DNA of 17,117 nucleotides from NCBI GenBank assembly GCA_027490345.1, contig JAIXYF010000497.1:1-17117 (forward strand), written 5' to 3'. The stretch comes from Novosphingobium sp. (GTDB lineage: Bacteria; Pseudomonadota; Alphaproteobacteria; Sphingomonadales; Sphingomonadaceae). A program made the position numbers and the translations under genes. The notes under the pieces are model-generated. The model was not told the origin of the DNA. It was given only the letters and a program-made list of their open reading frames with translations, and ran no database searches. Shown piece after piece: positions 1 to 6,751 of this stretch (within the stretch, counting starts at the first letter, position 1; each line of letters starts with the position of its first letter).

Positions 1-723
1 GAAACATTCGCCGTTGGTGTGCGGGCGCACCTGGCGCACGCGGTCGAGGTTGACGATCTTCGAGCGGTGAACCCGCTGGAACACGCGCGGATCAAGGCGG
101 CGTTCGAGATCCTTCATCGTCTCACGCAGGATCAGCGAATTGTCGCCGGTGTAGATGCACATGTAATCGCCCGCCGCCTCGATCCGCTCGATCGTATCGA
201 CATCGACGCGGAAGATCTGGCCGCGGTCCTTGATGTTGATGAGCTTCTCGAACCGGCCCACGGCGTGTTCGGTGTCCTCGGGGATCGCTTCCATCGCATC
301 GGGGGCGACTTCGGCAAGCACGGTCTTGAGCTTTTCGGCCTCCTCCAGCCCGCGCTTTTCGGCAAGGCGCGTGCGCGCCCGGTCCAGCGCATCGGCCAAG
401 CGGCTCTGCTCGACCGGCTTGAGCAGATAGTCCACCGCATTGGCCTCGAACGCGCGGATCGCGTGTTCGGAATAGGCGGTGACGAACACGAACAGCGGCG
501 GATCGATCTCAATCACCCCGCTCACCACGCTGAATCCATCAAACCCCGGCATCTGGATATCGCAGAACACCAGATCGGGCTTCTCGGTCTTGATCTTGCG
601 GATCGCTTCGCGCCCGTTGGAGCAGGTGTCGATCACCTCGACATCGGGAAAGGCTTCCAGCCGCAGCTGGAGGCCCTGAATGGCGAGCTTCTCATCGTCG
701 ACGAGGATCGTGCGAATGGTCAT
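1..723 (-). CDS. LytTR-family response regulator (3' end cut by window edge)
   Basis: Cytoplasmic two-component response regulator that would bind DNA through a C-terminal LytTR domain when phosphorylated. I translated 241 codons from the ATG at 721-723. The receiver domain occupies about residues 3-120, with acidic pocket D9/D10, phospho-acceptor D55 (in FCDIQMPG), T82 (in FVTAY) and K102 (in YLLKP). A linker rich in E, K and A follows, and then a LytTR DNA-binding domain from about 157 (INIKDRGQIFRV ... DYMCIYTGDNSLILRETM ... FQRVHRSKIVN). The last residues before the edge (HTNGECF) are near the usual end of LytTR proteins, so only a few residues are missing. An AAAGG motif lies 6 nt before the ATG. 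The gene begins 3 nt after the stop of the histidine kinase, so the two form an operon. The target genes are not evident from the sequence; LytTR regulators often control neighbouring or envelope genes. Confidence 0.95.
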   Translation of the reverse strand, partial: MTIRTILVDDEKLAIQGLQLRLEAFPDVEVIDTCSNGREAIRKIKTEKPDLVFCDIQMPGFDGFSVVSGVIEIDPPLFVFVTAYSEHAIRAFEANAVDYLLKPVEQSRLADALDRARTRLAEKRGLEEAEKLKTVLAEVAPDAMEAIPEDTEHAVGRFEKLINIKDRGQIFRVDVDTIERIEAAGDYMCIYTGDNSLILRETMKDLERRLDPRVFQRVHRSKIVNLDRVRQVRPHTNGECF

Positions 724-726
724 GCG

Positions 727-1881
727 CTACCTTTGCTGTGGGACGAGCGAGGCGGATTGCGGCGAAGCAGGCACTTCACGCGCCTCAAAGGGCAGTTCGA
801 TCACCACCTGAAAGCCTCCGCCCGGCCGTTCGCCGATTTCGAACCGCTGGTTCTCCCCATAAGCCTGGGCCAGCCGATCGCGGATATTGGCGAGGCCGAC
901 CCGGGTGGAATCCGTGGAAGAACTGGTCACGCCAAACAATGTCGAGGGGTCTGTGCCTGGTTGCAAGCCCGGCCCGGTATCGGACACGGTGACCCGCAGC
1001 ACCGAACCGACGAGTTGCGCCGCAATCGTGATCGTGGCCCCTTCCTCAAGCGCGCTGACGGCATACTTGATCGCGTTTTCCACCAGCGGCTGGAGCAGCA
1101 GCGAAGGCATCAGCGCGGGCGAGGCTTCCTCGTCGATGCGGAATTCGGTACTCAGGCGCTCTTCAAAGCGCATCCGTTCGATATCAAGATAGAGCTTCAG
1201 CGTTTCCACCTCCTGCGCCACCGTCACGCGGCCGGTGGGCTCGTTGATCAGGGTATAGCGCAGGAACGAGGACAGGCGGCTGAGCATCGCATTGGCCGGC
1301 TCGGTCTGCTTGAGCAGGACCAGCGTGGAAATCGAATTCAGCGTGTTGAACAGGAAGTGCGGATTGAGCTGATAGCGCAGCATGGCCAGCTGCGCCGAGG
1401 TGGCCTGCGCTTCCAGCCGCATCAGCGCATCGTTCTGTTCTTCCACCTGAACATAGAAATTGATCGCGTAATACAGCGCCGACCACGCACCCAGCAGCGT
1501 GAGATCGAGGTAGAACACGCCCAGGAACAGCTGCGCAAAACCCGAATTGCCATCGGTGCGATAGAGGCTGATGACCCACGAATCGATGAAGGCATAAAGC
1601 CCGACCGCCACCGCCAGCACCACGGCCGTGATGCCCCAGGTGATCAGCGGCGTGCGGTTGATCAGGTTGCGATAGATCACAGAGAGGATCAGCGAGAGCG
1701 AAAACCCGGTTATCGAGGCGATCAGGACGATGATCAGGAACGACCACGGCTGCGCATTGGCCAGGCTGGAGAGCGCGCGCAGCAGCATCGCACCGCCCCA
1801 GCCGAGCATCTGCAGACGCCAGAAGGCGCGGTTCTTGTTGCCGAAAAACGGCGTGGGACGCAGCGGCAGCTTCATTGCCAT
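727..1881 (-). CDS. LytS/YehU-type sensor histidine kinase
   Basis: Inner-membrane sensor kinase of the His_kinase (PF06580) plus HATPase_c type, cognate partner of the LytTR regulator 3 nt downstream. From the ATG at 1879-1881 it has 384 residues. About four hydrophobic segments fall in the N-terminal 145 residues, with no recognisable extracellular ligand domain. A short coiled linker (VQVEEQNDALMRLEAQ) leads to the H-box QLNPHFLFNTLNS (phospho-acceptor His about residue 175). The N-box is LVENAIKYAV (Asn about 269), the G1 box DTGPGLQPG and the G2-like stretch RVGLANIRDRLAQAYG. Start choice is uncertain: the frame stays open to a GTG at 1915-1917, and an ATG at 1873-1875 is also possible; none has a convincing Shine-Dalgarno. 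I prefer 1881 because the GTG lies close to the inverted repeat in the divergent intergenic region. The signal sensed is unknown. Confidence 0.93.
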   Translation of the reverse strand: MAMKLPLRPTPFFGNKNRAFWRLQMLGWGGAMLLRALSSLANAQPWSFLIIVLIASITGFSLSLILSVIYRNLINRTPLITWGITAVVLAVAVGLYAFIDSWVISLYRTDGNSGFAQLFLGVFYLDLTLLGAWSALYYAINFYVQVEEQNDALMRLEAQATSAQLAMLRYQLNPHFLFNTLNSISTLVLLKQTEPANAMLSRLSSFLRYTLINEPTGRVTVAQEVETLKLYLDIERMRFEERLSTEFRIDEEASPALMPSLLLQPLVENAIKYAVSALEEGATITIAAQLVGSVLRVTVSDTGPGLQPGTDPSTLFGVTSSSTDSTRVGLANIRDRLAQAYGENQRFEIGERPGGGFQVVIELPFEAREVPASPQSASLVPQQR

Positions 1882-1925
1882 GCTAGGTCTGTAACCTGTT
1901 GGCGCGCCCTGCGCCACAGGCAGGC

Positions 1926-1964
1926 TTTGCGCAGGCGCACAAAACGGTTACTCTCCTGCGCAAA
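1926..1964. promoter_or_regulatory. Perfect 10-bp inverted repeat before the HD gene RBS
   Basis: Arms TTTGCGCAGG (1926-1935) and CCTGCGCAAA (1955-1964) are exact reverse complements separated by 19 nt. The right arm runs into the Shine-Dalgarno AAGGGAGAG (1964-1972) of the HD-domain gene, whose ATG is at 1977. It may be an operator in the divergent promoter region shared with the histidine kinase, or an mRNA hairpin that limits ribosome access. The sequence alone does not decide between these. Confidence 0.6.
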
Positions 1965-1976
1965 AGGGAGAGAACC

Positions 1977-2600
1977 ATGGACCATCACGGCATTTCCGAA
2001 GCGCGCGCGCAATTCCACGCGATGGACGAAGGCACGCAGGAAGACTGGGCGATCATCGCGCGCGACTATGTGGGCTTTGCCGCAGGCCTGCCAGATCGCG
2101 TGCTGGCGCATCTCAGGCTGCTGGATGGGGATTTCGGGGGCTTTCCGATCGACCGGCTGACGCACAGCCTGCAAACCGCCACCCGTGCCCACCGCGATGG
2201 CCGCCCGGAAAGCTATGTGGTGATGGCGCTGCTGCACGATATTGGCGATACACTGGGCTCCTACAATCACCCCGAAATCGCCGCCGCGATCCTCCAGCCG
2301 TTCGTGAGCGAGGAAGAGCACTGGATCTGCCGCAACCACGGCGCTTTCCAAGGCTACTACTACTTCCACTACCTCGGCATCGACCGCAACGTGCGCGAGA
2401 AGCACCGCGACAATCCGCACTTCGATGCCTGCGCCGAATTCTGCGCAAAGTATGATCAGTCCGCGTTCGACCCGGATTACGATACGCTGCCGCTCGATTT
2501 CTTCGAGCCGATGCTGCGCCGGGTCATGGCCCGCCCCCGCAACGAAACGGCAATCACGGCAATGGAACAGACGGCGACGAAAGCGCCGGTTCAGGCCTGA
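1977..2600 (+). CDS. HD-domain protein, diiron oxygenase-like (PhnZ/MIOX-type ligand set)
   Basis: Predicted soluble cytoplasmic protein of 207 residues. The ATG at 1977 is preceded by a strong Shine-Dalgarno AAGGGAGAG ending 4 nt upstream, so the longer open frame from 1899 is not used. Metal ligands visible are H63 (THSLQTA), H87-D88 (LLHDIGD), H98 (YNHPE), H121 (RNHGAFQG) and D160 (AKYDQSAFD). Six ligands with two extra histidines between HD and the final Asp is the pattern of mixed-valent diiron HD oxygenases such as PhnZ and TmpB and is shared in part by myo-inositol oxygenase; plain HD phosphohydrolases usually have H...HD...D only. The positions matching PhnZ Tyr24 and Glu27 are F53 and F56 here (aligned by eye from memory), so the substrate is probably not an aminophosphonate. 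No phosphonate genes are nearby. A phosphohydrolase role cannot be excluded. The 3' end overlaps the convergent PDZ-M48 gene by 47 bp. Confidence 0.85.
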   Translation: MDHHGISEARAQFHAMDEGTQEDWAIIARDYVGFAAGLPDRVLAHLRLLDGDFGGFPIDRLTHSLQTATRAHRDGRPESYVVMALLHDIGDTLGSYNHPEIAAAILQPFVSEEEHWICRNHGAFQGYYYFHYLGIDRNVREKHRDNPHFDACAEFCAKYDQSAFDPDYDTLPLDFFEPMLRRVMARPRNETAITAMEQTATKAPVQA

Positions 2601-3516
2601 AACGGCGCGCCCAATCGGCATCGGGCGCGCCGCGAAGCTGCGCAATCTCGGCCAGCATCTCCCGCGCGCGGGTACTGCTTTTGCCATGCGTGGGCGAGGC
2701 TGTGACGAACATCCCGTGCGGGCCAAGCTGGCGGATCATGCGCGGCGCGGCTTCCGGATCATAGCCTGCCCTGGCCAGGATCCACACCGATAGCCGGTCC
2801 GCCTCGCGCTCGGTGCGGCGCACGGCTTTCACCGTGGGCGTGCCGGTGCCGAGCACGGTTTCGTGATCAAGCGCGGCATGCGCCAGTTCGTGCGCCAGAA
2901 GCGCCGCGATCAGCGCTTCATCGCCGCCAAGCTGGCCCAGCGCCTTGCGGCCGATGCGCACTTGCATGCGCGTGGCCCCGGCGTTGCCCCGGCCATCATC
3001 AAGAATGAAGCGCACCGCGCAAGACGGCGCAGCCTTGATCGTGATCACGCGCCCATCCGCCAGCGTCAGCACTGCTTCCCCCGCCTGGGCGGCGGCCTGT
3101 TCAAGCCGCGCCTGCAGCGCCCAGATCCGGTCCCAGCTACCCTGGCGGGGGGCCGACAGGGGCAGGGAGGAGACTGGCAGATCGCCCACGGCCATGATCG
3201 TCATGTTGGCGAGAAGGCCCGCCTTGTCCGCAGGGCTGCCCGCTGCCACCGCTGCCACCGCAACATCGCCGGTCAGGCCATAGGCCGCGCGCGCAGCAGC
3301 CGGATCGGCAAAGGTCTGCGCATCCGCCAGCAGCAGGCCGATGCCCGGCGCGGCGCGGGGGCACTGCGGGGCATTGGCATGGCTCAGCCGCCAGCCGATG
3401 GACTGGACCAGCGCATCGGCGGCCTGAAGATCATCGACCGGCTGCGCGCCAGCAGGCGGCGGGCCGGGCGCGGCCAGAACCAGCCCGAATGCAAGCGCCG
3501 CCGCAGCTCCGCGCAT
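2554..3516 (-). CDS. Secreted PDZ-M48 family zinc metallopeptidase
   Basis: Predicted periplasmic or membrane-tethered zinc protease, 320 residues. The N-terminus is a signal peptide or lipidless anchor (MRGAAAALAFGLVLAAPG, then AGAQ as a likely cleavage site). A PDZ-like segment lies around residues 82-115 (VAAVAAGSPADKAGLLANM ... VGDLPV). The catalytic motif HELAH has H209, E210 and H213, with the M48 third-ligand motif EREADRL (probably E238). The region resembles the small M48 peptidases, but the PDZ precedes the catalytic part. The start ATG shares one base with the stop of the upstream DsbA-like gene (TGATG), indicating translational coupling; the frame upstream of this ATG belongs to the DsbA region and is not used. 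The substrate is unknown; coupling to a thiol oxidoreductase suggests envelope protein turnover. Confidence 0.88.
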   Translation of the reverse strand: MRGAAAALAFGLVLAAPGPPPAGAQPVDDLQAADALVQSIGWRLSHANAPQCPRAAPGIGLLLADAQTFADPAAARAAYGLTGDVAVAAVAAGSPADKAGLLANMTIMAVGDLPVSSLPLSAPRQGSWDRIWALQARLEQAAAQAGEAVLTLADGRVITIKAAPSCAVRFILDDGRGNAGATRMQVRIGRKALGQLGGDEALIAALLAHELAHAALDHETVLGTGTPTVKAVRRTEREADRLSVWILARAGYDPEAAPRMIRQLGPHGMFVTASPTHGKSSTRAREMLAEIAQLRGAPDADWARRFRPEPALSSPSVPLP

Positions 3517-4307
3517 CAGCCCTTGCGCGCGGCGTTTACCGCCTGCTGCAGCGCCTCGCGCCCGACCGCGCCCGTCAGCAGCTTGCCGCCCACGCTCCAC
3601 GCCGGTGTGCCGCTGATGCCAAGCTGGCGCGCGAGGCCCAGATTGCGCTCCAGTTCCTGGCTCACGCCCGGTGTCTGCGTGAAGCTGCCCGCAGCGGCGC
3701 TATCCACCCCGGCAGCGCCGGCAGCGGCCGCGATGCTGGCGCTGCCGGGCCGTTCGCCCGCGAACATCGCCTTGTGGAACGCGGCATATTTGCCCTGCGC
3801 GGCCGCCGCCAGGCCCATGCGCGCGGCAGGTTCGCTTTCGGGCGCGATGATCGGCAGTTCGCGGATTACAACGCGCAGATCGGGGTTGGCCTTCACCAGC
3901 GCTTCAACATCGGCGACGCTGCTGCGGCAATAAGTGCAGGCAAAATCGGTAAACTCCACCAGCGTGACCTTGCCTTGCGGATTGCCGATCACGGCGCCGG
4001 GGAACGGCGTTTCCACCGCGCCGCGCAAAGGGGCAAGCCGGGCTTCGGATTCGCGCGCCTGCAGCTTTTCCATCGCTTCGGGCAGGATTTCGGGATGGTC
4101 GAGGATATAGCCCCTCACCAGCGCCTCGAACGCGCCGCGCTGGCGCGCATCGATCCCGGCTTCGGCCAGCTGGCTTTCCAGCTTGCCATCAGAGGCTGAC
4201 GCCTGCGTCTCTGCTGCCGCCTCGCGGTTCTGCATGGCCCACCAGCCACCGGCAACACCGGCTGCCCCCAAAGCAAGCGCGAGGGCAAGGAACGGGCTGA
4301 AACGCAT
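3516..4307 (-). CDS. DsbA-family thioredoxin-fold oxidoreductase
   Basis: Periplasmic, membrane-anchored thiol-disulfide oxidoreductase of 263 residues. The N-terminal hydrophobic segment (residues about 5-25, FLALALALGAAGVAGGWW) looks like an uncleaved anchor or signal. A helical region (about 40-95, with the family-typical YILDHPEILPEAME) precedes the thioredoxin fold, which has the active site C124-T-Y-C127 in FTDFACTYC and the cis-proline loop SGTPAW (P235). This N-terminal extension is seen in ScsC/BdbD-like and Com1-like DsbA relatives. The Shine-Dalgarno AGGAG lies 8 nt before the ATG. It sits 29 nt after the M48-TPR gene and overlaps the PDZ-M48 gene by 1 nt, so it is flanked by two M48 proteases in one transcript. 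Whether it acts as oxidase or isomerase cannot be read from sequence; no dsbB or dsbD is present in the window. Confidence 0.93.
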   Translation of the reverse strand: MRFSPFLALALALGAAGVAGGWWAMQNREAAAETQASASDGKLESQLAEAGIDARQRGAFEALVRGYILDHPEILPEAMEKLQARESEARLAPLRGAVETPFPGAVIGNPQGKVTLVEFTDFACTYCRSSVADVEALVKANPDLRVVIRELPIIAPESEPAARMGLAAAAQGKYAAFHKAMFAGERPGSASIAAAAGAAGVDSAAAGSFTQTPGVSQELERNLGLARQLGISGTPAWSVGGKLLTGAVGREALQQAVNAARKG

Positions 4308-4336
4308 GTAGGAAACTCCTGAAAGCGAAATACCAG

Positions 4337-5719
4337 CTAGCGCGACTTCTTCATCCGCTCAATCATCGCACGGGCCGACATGGCGATATCCTGCGCGCGC
4401 AGCCAATCGGGTGTGCCCTTGGGCAGGGCGCCTTCTGCTGCTTCGGCGCTGCGCAGTGCTTCGGGCAGGCGCATTTCGCCCAGTTGCTGTTCGGCGCTGG
4501 CCAGCCGCGCCCGCGCGGTATCGCCTTGCGCTTCATAGACCACGCCCAGCTGATACCAGGCGAAAGGATTGTCCCGGTCACGCGCCACGGCCGTGCGCAG
4601 CACGCGCGCGGCTTCGGGGAAATTGGTCTTGTCCTCTGTGGCGAGCAGCGCATGGCCCAGCGTGGTGGCGATGAGCGGGGCGTTGCGGGTCAGTTCGGTT
4701 GCGCGGCGCAGCGGTTCGAGCGCGTCCCTTGGCCGGCCGGATTCAAGCAGGACCTGCCCCTTCAGTTCGAGCGCATAAGGATCGTTCGGGTCCATTTTCA
4801 GCAGCGCATCGGTCTCGGCCAGCGCCTTGTCCATCAGCGCTTCCTTGTGGAAGGCATAGGCGCGGGCCAGGTGCGCAGGCGCATCCTGCATCCAGTCGGG
4901 ATAGGCCGCCAGCGTGGCAGCCGGATCGCCCAGATAGCCCACCAGCTTGGCCTTCACCCGCCGAAACCGCTCCTGCAGCGCGGAATCGGGGGGCCGGGTC
5001 CACGCCGGATCCTGCGAGAAGGAATCCTGCAGCGTTGTCAGCCGGTCCGATGTCATCGGGTGGGTCGAATAGAACTCCGCATCGCTATCGCGCTTGAAGC
5101 CATAGCGGAATTCCATGTTCTGGAGCTTCTTGAAGAAATCAATCGAGCCCTTGCCCGAAATGCCCGCCTTGGTCAGGAAATCGACGCTGGCGGCATCGGC
5201 AGAGGATTCCTGCGCGCGGCTGAAGGCCAGATACTTGCCCATCGCAGCCTGCTGCCCGGCCATCATGATGCCGATGCCCGCCTCGCCCGATCCCGCCGCC
5301 GCCGCCGCCGCGCCCAGCAGCAAGCTGAGCAGCGTGATACCGGTGGCAGGCTTGCCGCCCTCGTCCCCCCGGATCACGTGGCCGCCGGTGATATGGCCAA
5401 GTTCGTGCGCGAACACGCCCTGCACTTCCTGCGCGTTGTCTGCCGTGCTGAGCAGCCCGGAATGGAAATAGACTGTTTGCCCGCCAGCCACGAAGGCATT
5501 GATCGAAGGATCATTGAGCAGGACGACATCGATCGCGCGGGGATTGAACCCGGCCGCAGCCACGATCGGCGCGGCCATTTCCTGAAAGAAGGCTTCGGTT
5601 TCGGCATCGCGCAGCACGGATTGCGCTGCCGCCGGGGCGGGCGCGAGCGCGGCTGCCAGCGTGACGGCCAGAGTGGCCGCAAGAGCGGATCCGATGCTGC
5701 GGGGAGTAAGGCGTATCAC
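4337..5719 (-). CDS. M48 metalloprotease with TPR domain, BepA/YfgC-like
   Basis: Periplasmic zinc metalloprotease of 460 residues. A signal peptide with an Ala-rich core spans residues 1-32 (cleavage near APAAAQ). The M48 domain covers about 40-235: HELGH (H105, E106, H109), third ligand E171 in ESSAD, a Gly/Ala-rich loop (about 127-160), and the conserved HPMTSDRL at 220-227 that marks BepA/Oma1/YfgC relatives. From about 280 to the end there are tetratricopeptide-like repeats (e.g. KALAETDALLKMDPNDPYALELKG, in which length and helical spacing match TPR). E. coli BepA assembles or degrades LptD and other outer-membrane proteins; a similar role is inferred here. The start is GTG at 5717-5719 with only a weak upstream purine run; no better in-frame start is available without entering the esterase gene, which ends 11 nt upstream. 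It likely shares a transcript with the esterase and the DsbA-like gene. Confidence 0.93.
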   Translation of the reverse strand: MIRLTPRSIGSALAATLAVTLAAALAPAPAAAQSVLRDAETEAFFQEMAAPIVAAAGFNPRAIDVVLLNDPSINAFVAGGQTVYFHSGLLSTADNAQEVQGVFAHELGHITGGHVIRGDEGGKPATGITLLSLLLGAAAAAAGSGEAGIGIMMAGQQAAMGKYLAFSRAQESSADAASVDFLTKAGISGKGSIDFFKKLQNMEFRYGFKRDSDAEFYSTHPMTSDRLTTLQDSFSQDPAWTRPPDSALQERFRRVKAKLVGYLGDPAATLAAYPDWMQDAPAHLARAYAFHKEALMDKALAETDALLKMDPNDPYALELKGQVLLESGRPRDALEPLRRATELTRNAPLIATTLGHALLATEDKTNFPEAARVLRTAVARDRDNPFAWYQLGVVYEAQGDTARARLASAEQQLGEMRLPEALRSAEAAEGALPKGTPDWLRAQDIAMSARAMIERMKKSR

Positions 5720-5730
5720 GATGGCTCTGT

Positions 5731-6708
5731 TTATCCGCCGTTCGGCTTAACCGGCGGTGAAGCGGTGACTTTTGCGATGAACGGCAGCACTGCATCCAGC
5801 GCCCGCGGATCGCGGGAAAACGGCCGGGCAAACATCATGATGAGGCCTTCGTGCGTCACCCCGTCCAGCAGCACGGCCCGCGTTGGCGCCCCGGCGCGGG
5901 TCATCGTGCGGGCAAGCCCCACCGAATTGCGCGGGCGCACCCGCGTATCGGCAGTACCATGAACCAGCAGCAGCGGCGGCCCTCCTGCGCGCGCATGGAC
6001 GACCGGCTGGGTCTGCTCCGGATCGGGCGCCTTGCCGAAGCTGAGCTTCGTTGCGGCCGTGTCAAACGGATAGAAATCATACGGCCCGGCGAGGCCGATC
6101 ACTCCGCGCAAGGCATTGGCGGAAAGGCCGCGCGCCGCCAGCCAACGCTGATCGAGGCCCAGCATGACCGCGTTATAAGCCCCGGCGGAATGGCCCATAA
6201 GCACCACGCGGCGCGGATCGGCGCCATGCGCGGCAGCATGATCGGCCACCCAGCGCAGCGCCGCCGCGCCGTCTTCCAGCATGGCAGGATAGTGCGCCTT
6301 GGGATGGAGCCGGTAGCCCGCCAACACCACGGCATAGCCCTGCGGCACCAGCGCGCGAGCGATGAAGCGATAATCATGCGGATCGCCCGAACGCCAGCCG
6401 CCGCCATGGATGAACACCACGATTGGCAGTGGCCCCTTGCGGGCTGCAGTATCGGCGGGGAGGATCAGTTCCAGCTTCTGTGCCGGATCGCTGCCATAGC
6501 GCGCCGCTGCCGCCACCCGCAGGCCGCCATCGCCGCCGCGCAGCACCCGGTCTGCGGTGTCGAGCAAAGCCACCGCCTCAGTCGCAAGCGCCTGACGATA
6601 GAGCAGAAAACCGCCAAGGCCGAGCGTCGCAAGCAGCGCCAGCGTCCAAAGGAGCCAGCGCCGACGAGGTTTGCCGGCGGTTCGGGTAAGAGTCCGGATG
6701 TCTGCCAT
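5731..6708 (-). CDS. Membrane-anchored alpha/beta-hydrolase (esterase/lipase, HGGG type)
   Basis: Serine esterase of the carboxylesterase/BD-FAE-like alpha/beta-hydrolase family, 325 residues. A positively charged N-terminus (KPRRRW) precedes one hydrophobic helix (about 19-36), suggesting an inner-membrane anchor with the catalytic domain in the periplasm. The oxyanion motif is HGGGW (101-105), the nucleophile elbow GHSAG has S174, and the other triad members are probably D254 (TADTRVRP) and H286 (GVTHEGL). The substrate is not predictable; this family hydrolyses short-chain esters and acetylated sugars or carbamate-like compounds. The start ATG (6706-6708) lacks a clear Shine-Dalgarno. It follows the PAS gene by 43 nt and precedes the M48-TPR gene by 11 nt, so co-transcription with the envelope protease genes is likely. 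Confidence 0.92.
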   Translation of the reverse strand: MADIRTLTRTAGKPRRRWLLWTLALLATLGLGGFLLYRQALATEAVALLDTADRVLRGGDGGLRVAAAARYGSDPAQKLELILPADTAARKGPLPIVVFIHGGGWRSGDPHDYRFIARALVPQGYAVVLAGYRLHPKAHYPAMLEDGAAALRWVADHAAAHGADPRRVVLMGHSAGAYNAVMLGLDQRWLAARGLSANALRGVIGLAGPYDFYPFDTAATKLSFGKAPDPEQTQPVVHARAGGPPLLLVHGTADTRVRPRNSVGLARTMTRAGAPTRAVLLDGVTHEGLIMMFARPFSRDPRALDAVLPFIAKVTASPPVKPNGG

Positions 6709-6751
6709 GGCGCATGGCTAGACGGTTTTGCAGCGGCGCGAAAGCTGCGCT

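Noticed and set aside
19..2160. Long plus-strand open frame antisense to the two-component genes
   Set aside because: It is antisense to well-supported LytTR and kinase genes with intact motifs; its translation is rich in R, H, Q and E as expected for a shadow frame in GC-rich DNA.
4484..5962. Long plus-strand open frame over the M48-TPR gene
   Set aside because: Shadow of a gene with clear protease motifs; no recognisable domain and no Shine-Dalgarno.
6715..6751. Possible terminator after the PAS gene
   Set aside because: GCAGC/GCTGC form a short stem, but no T-run follows on the minus strand, and the esterase gene starts 43 nt later.
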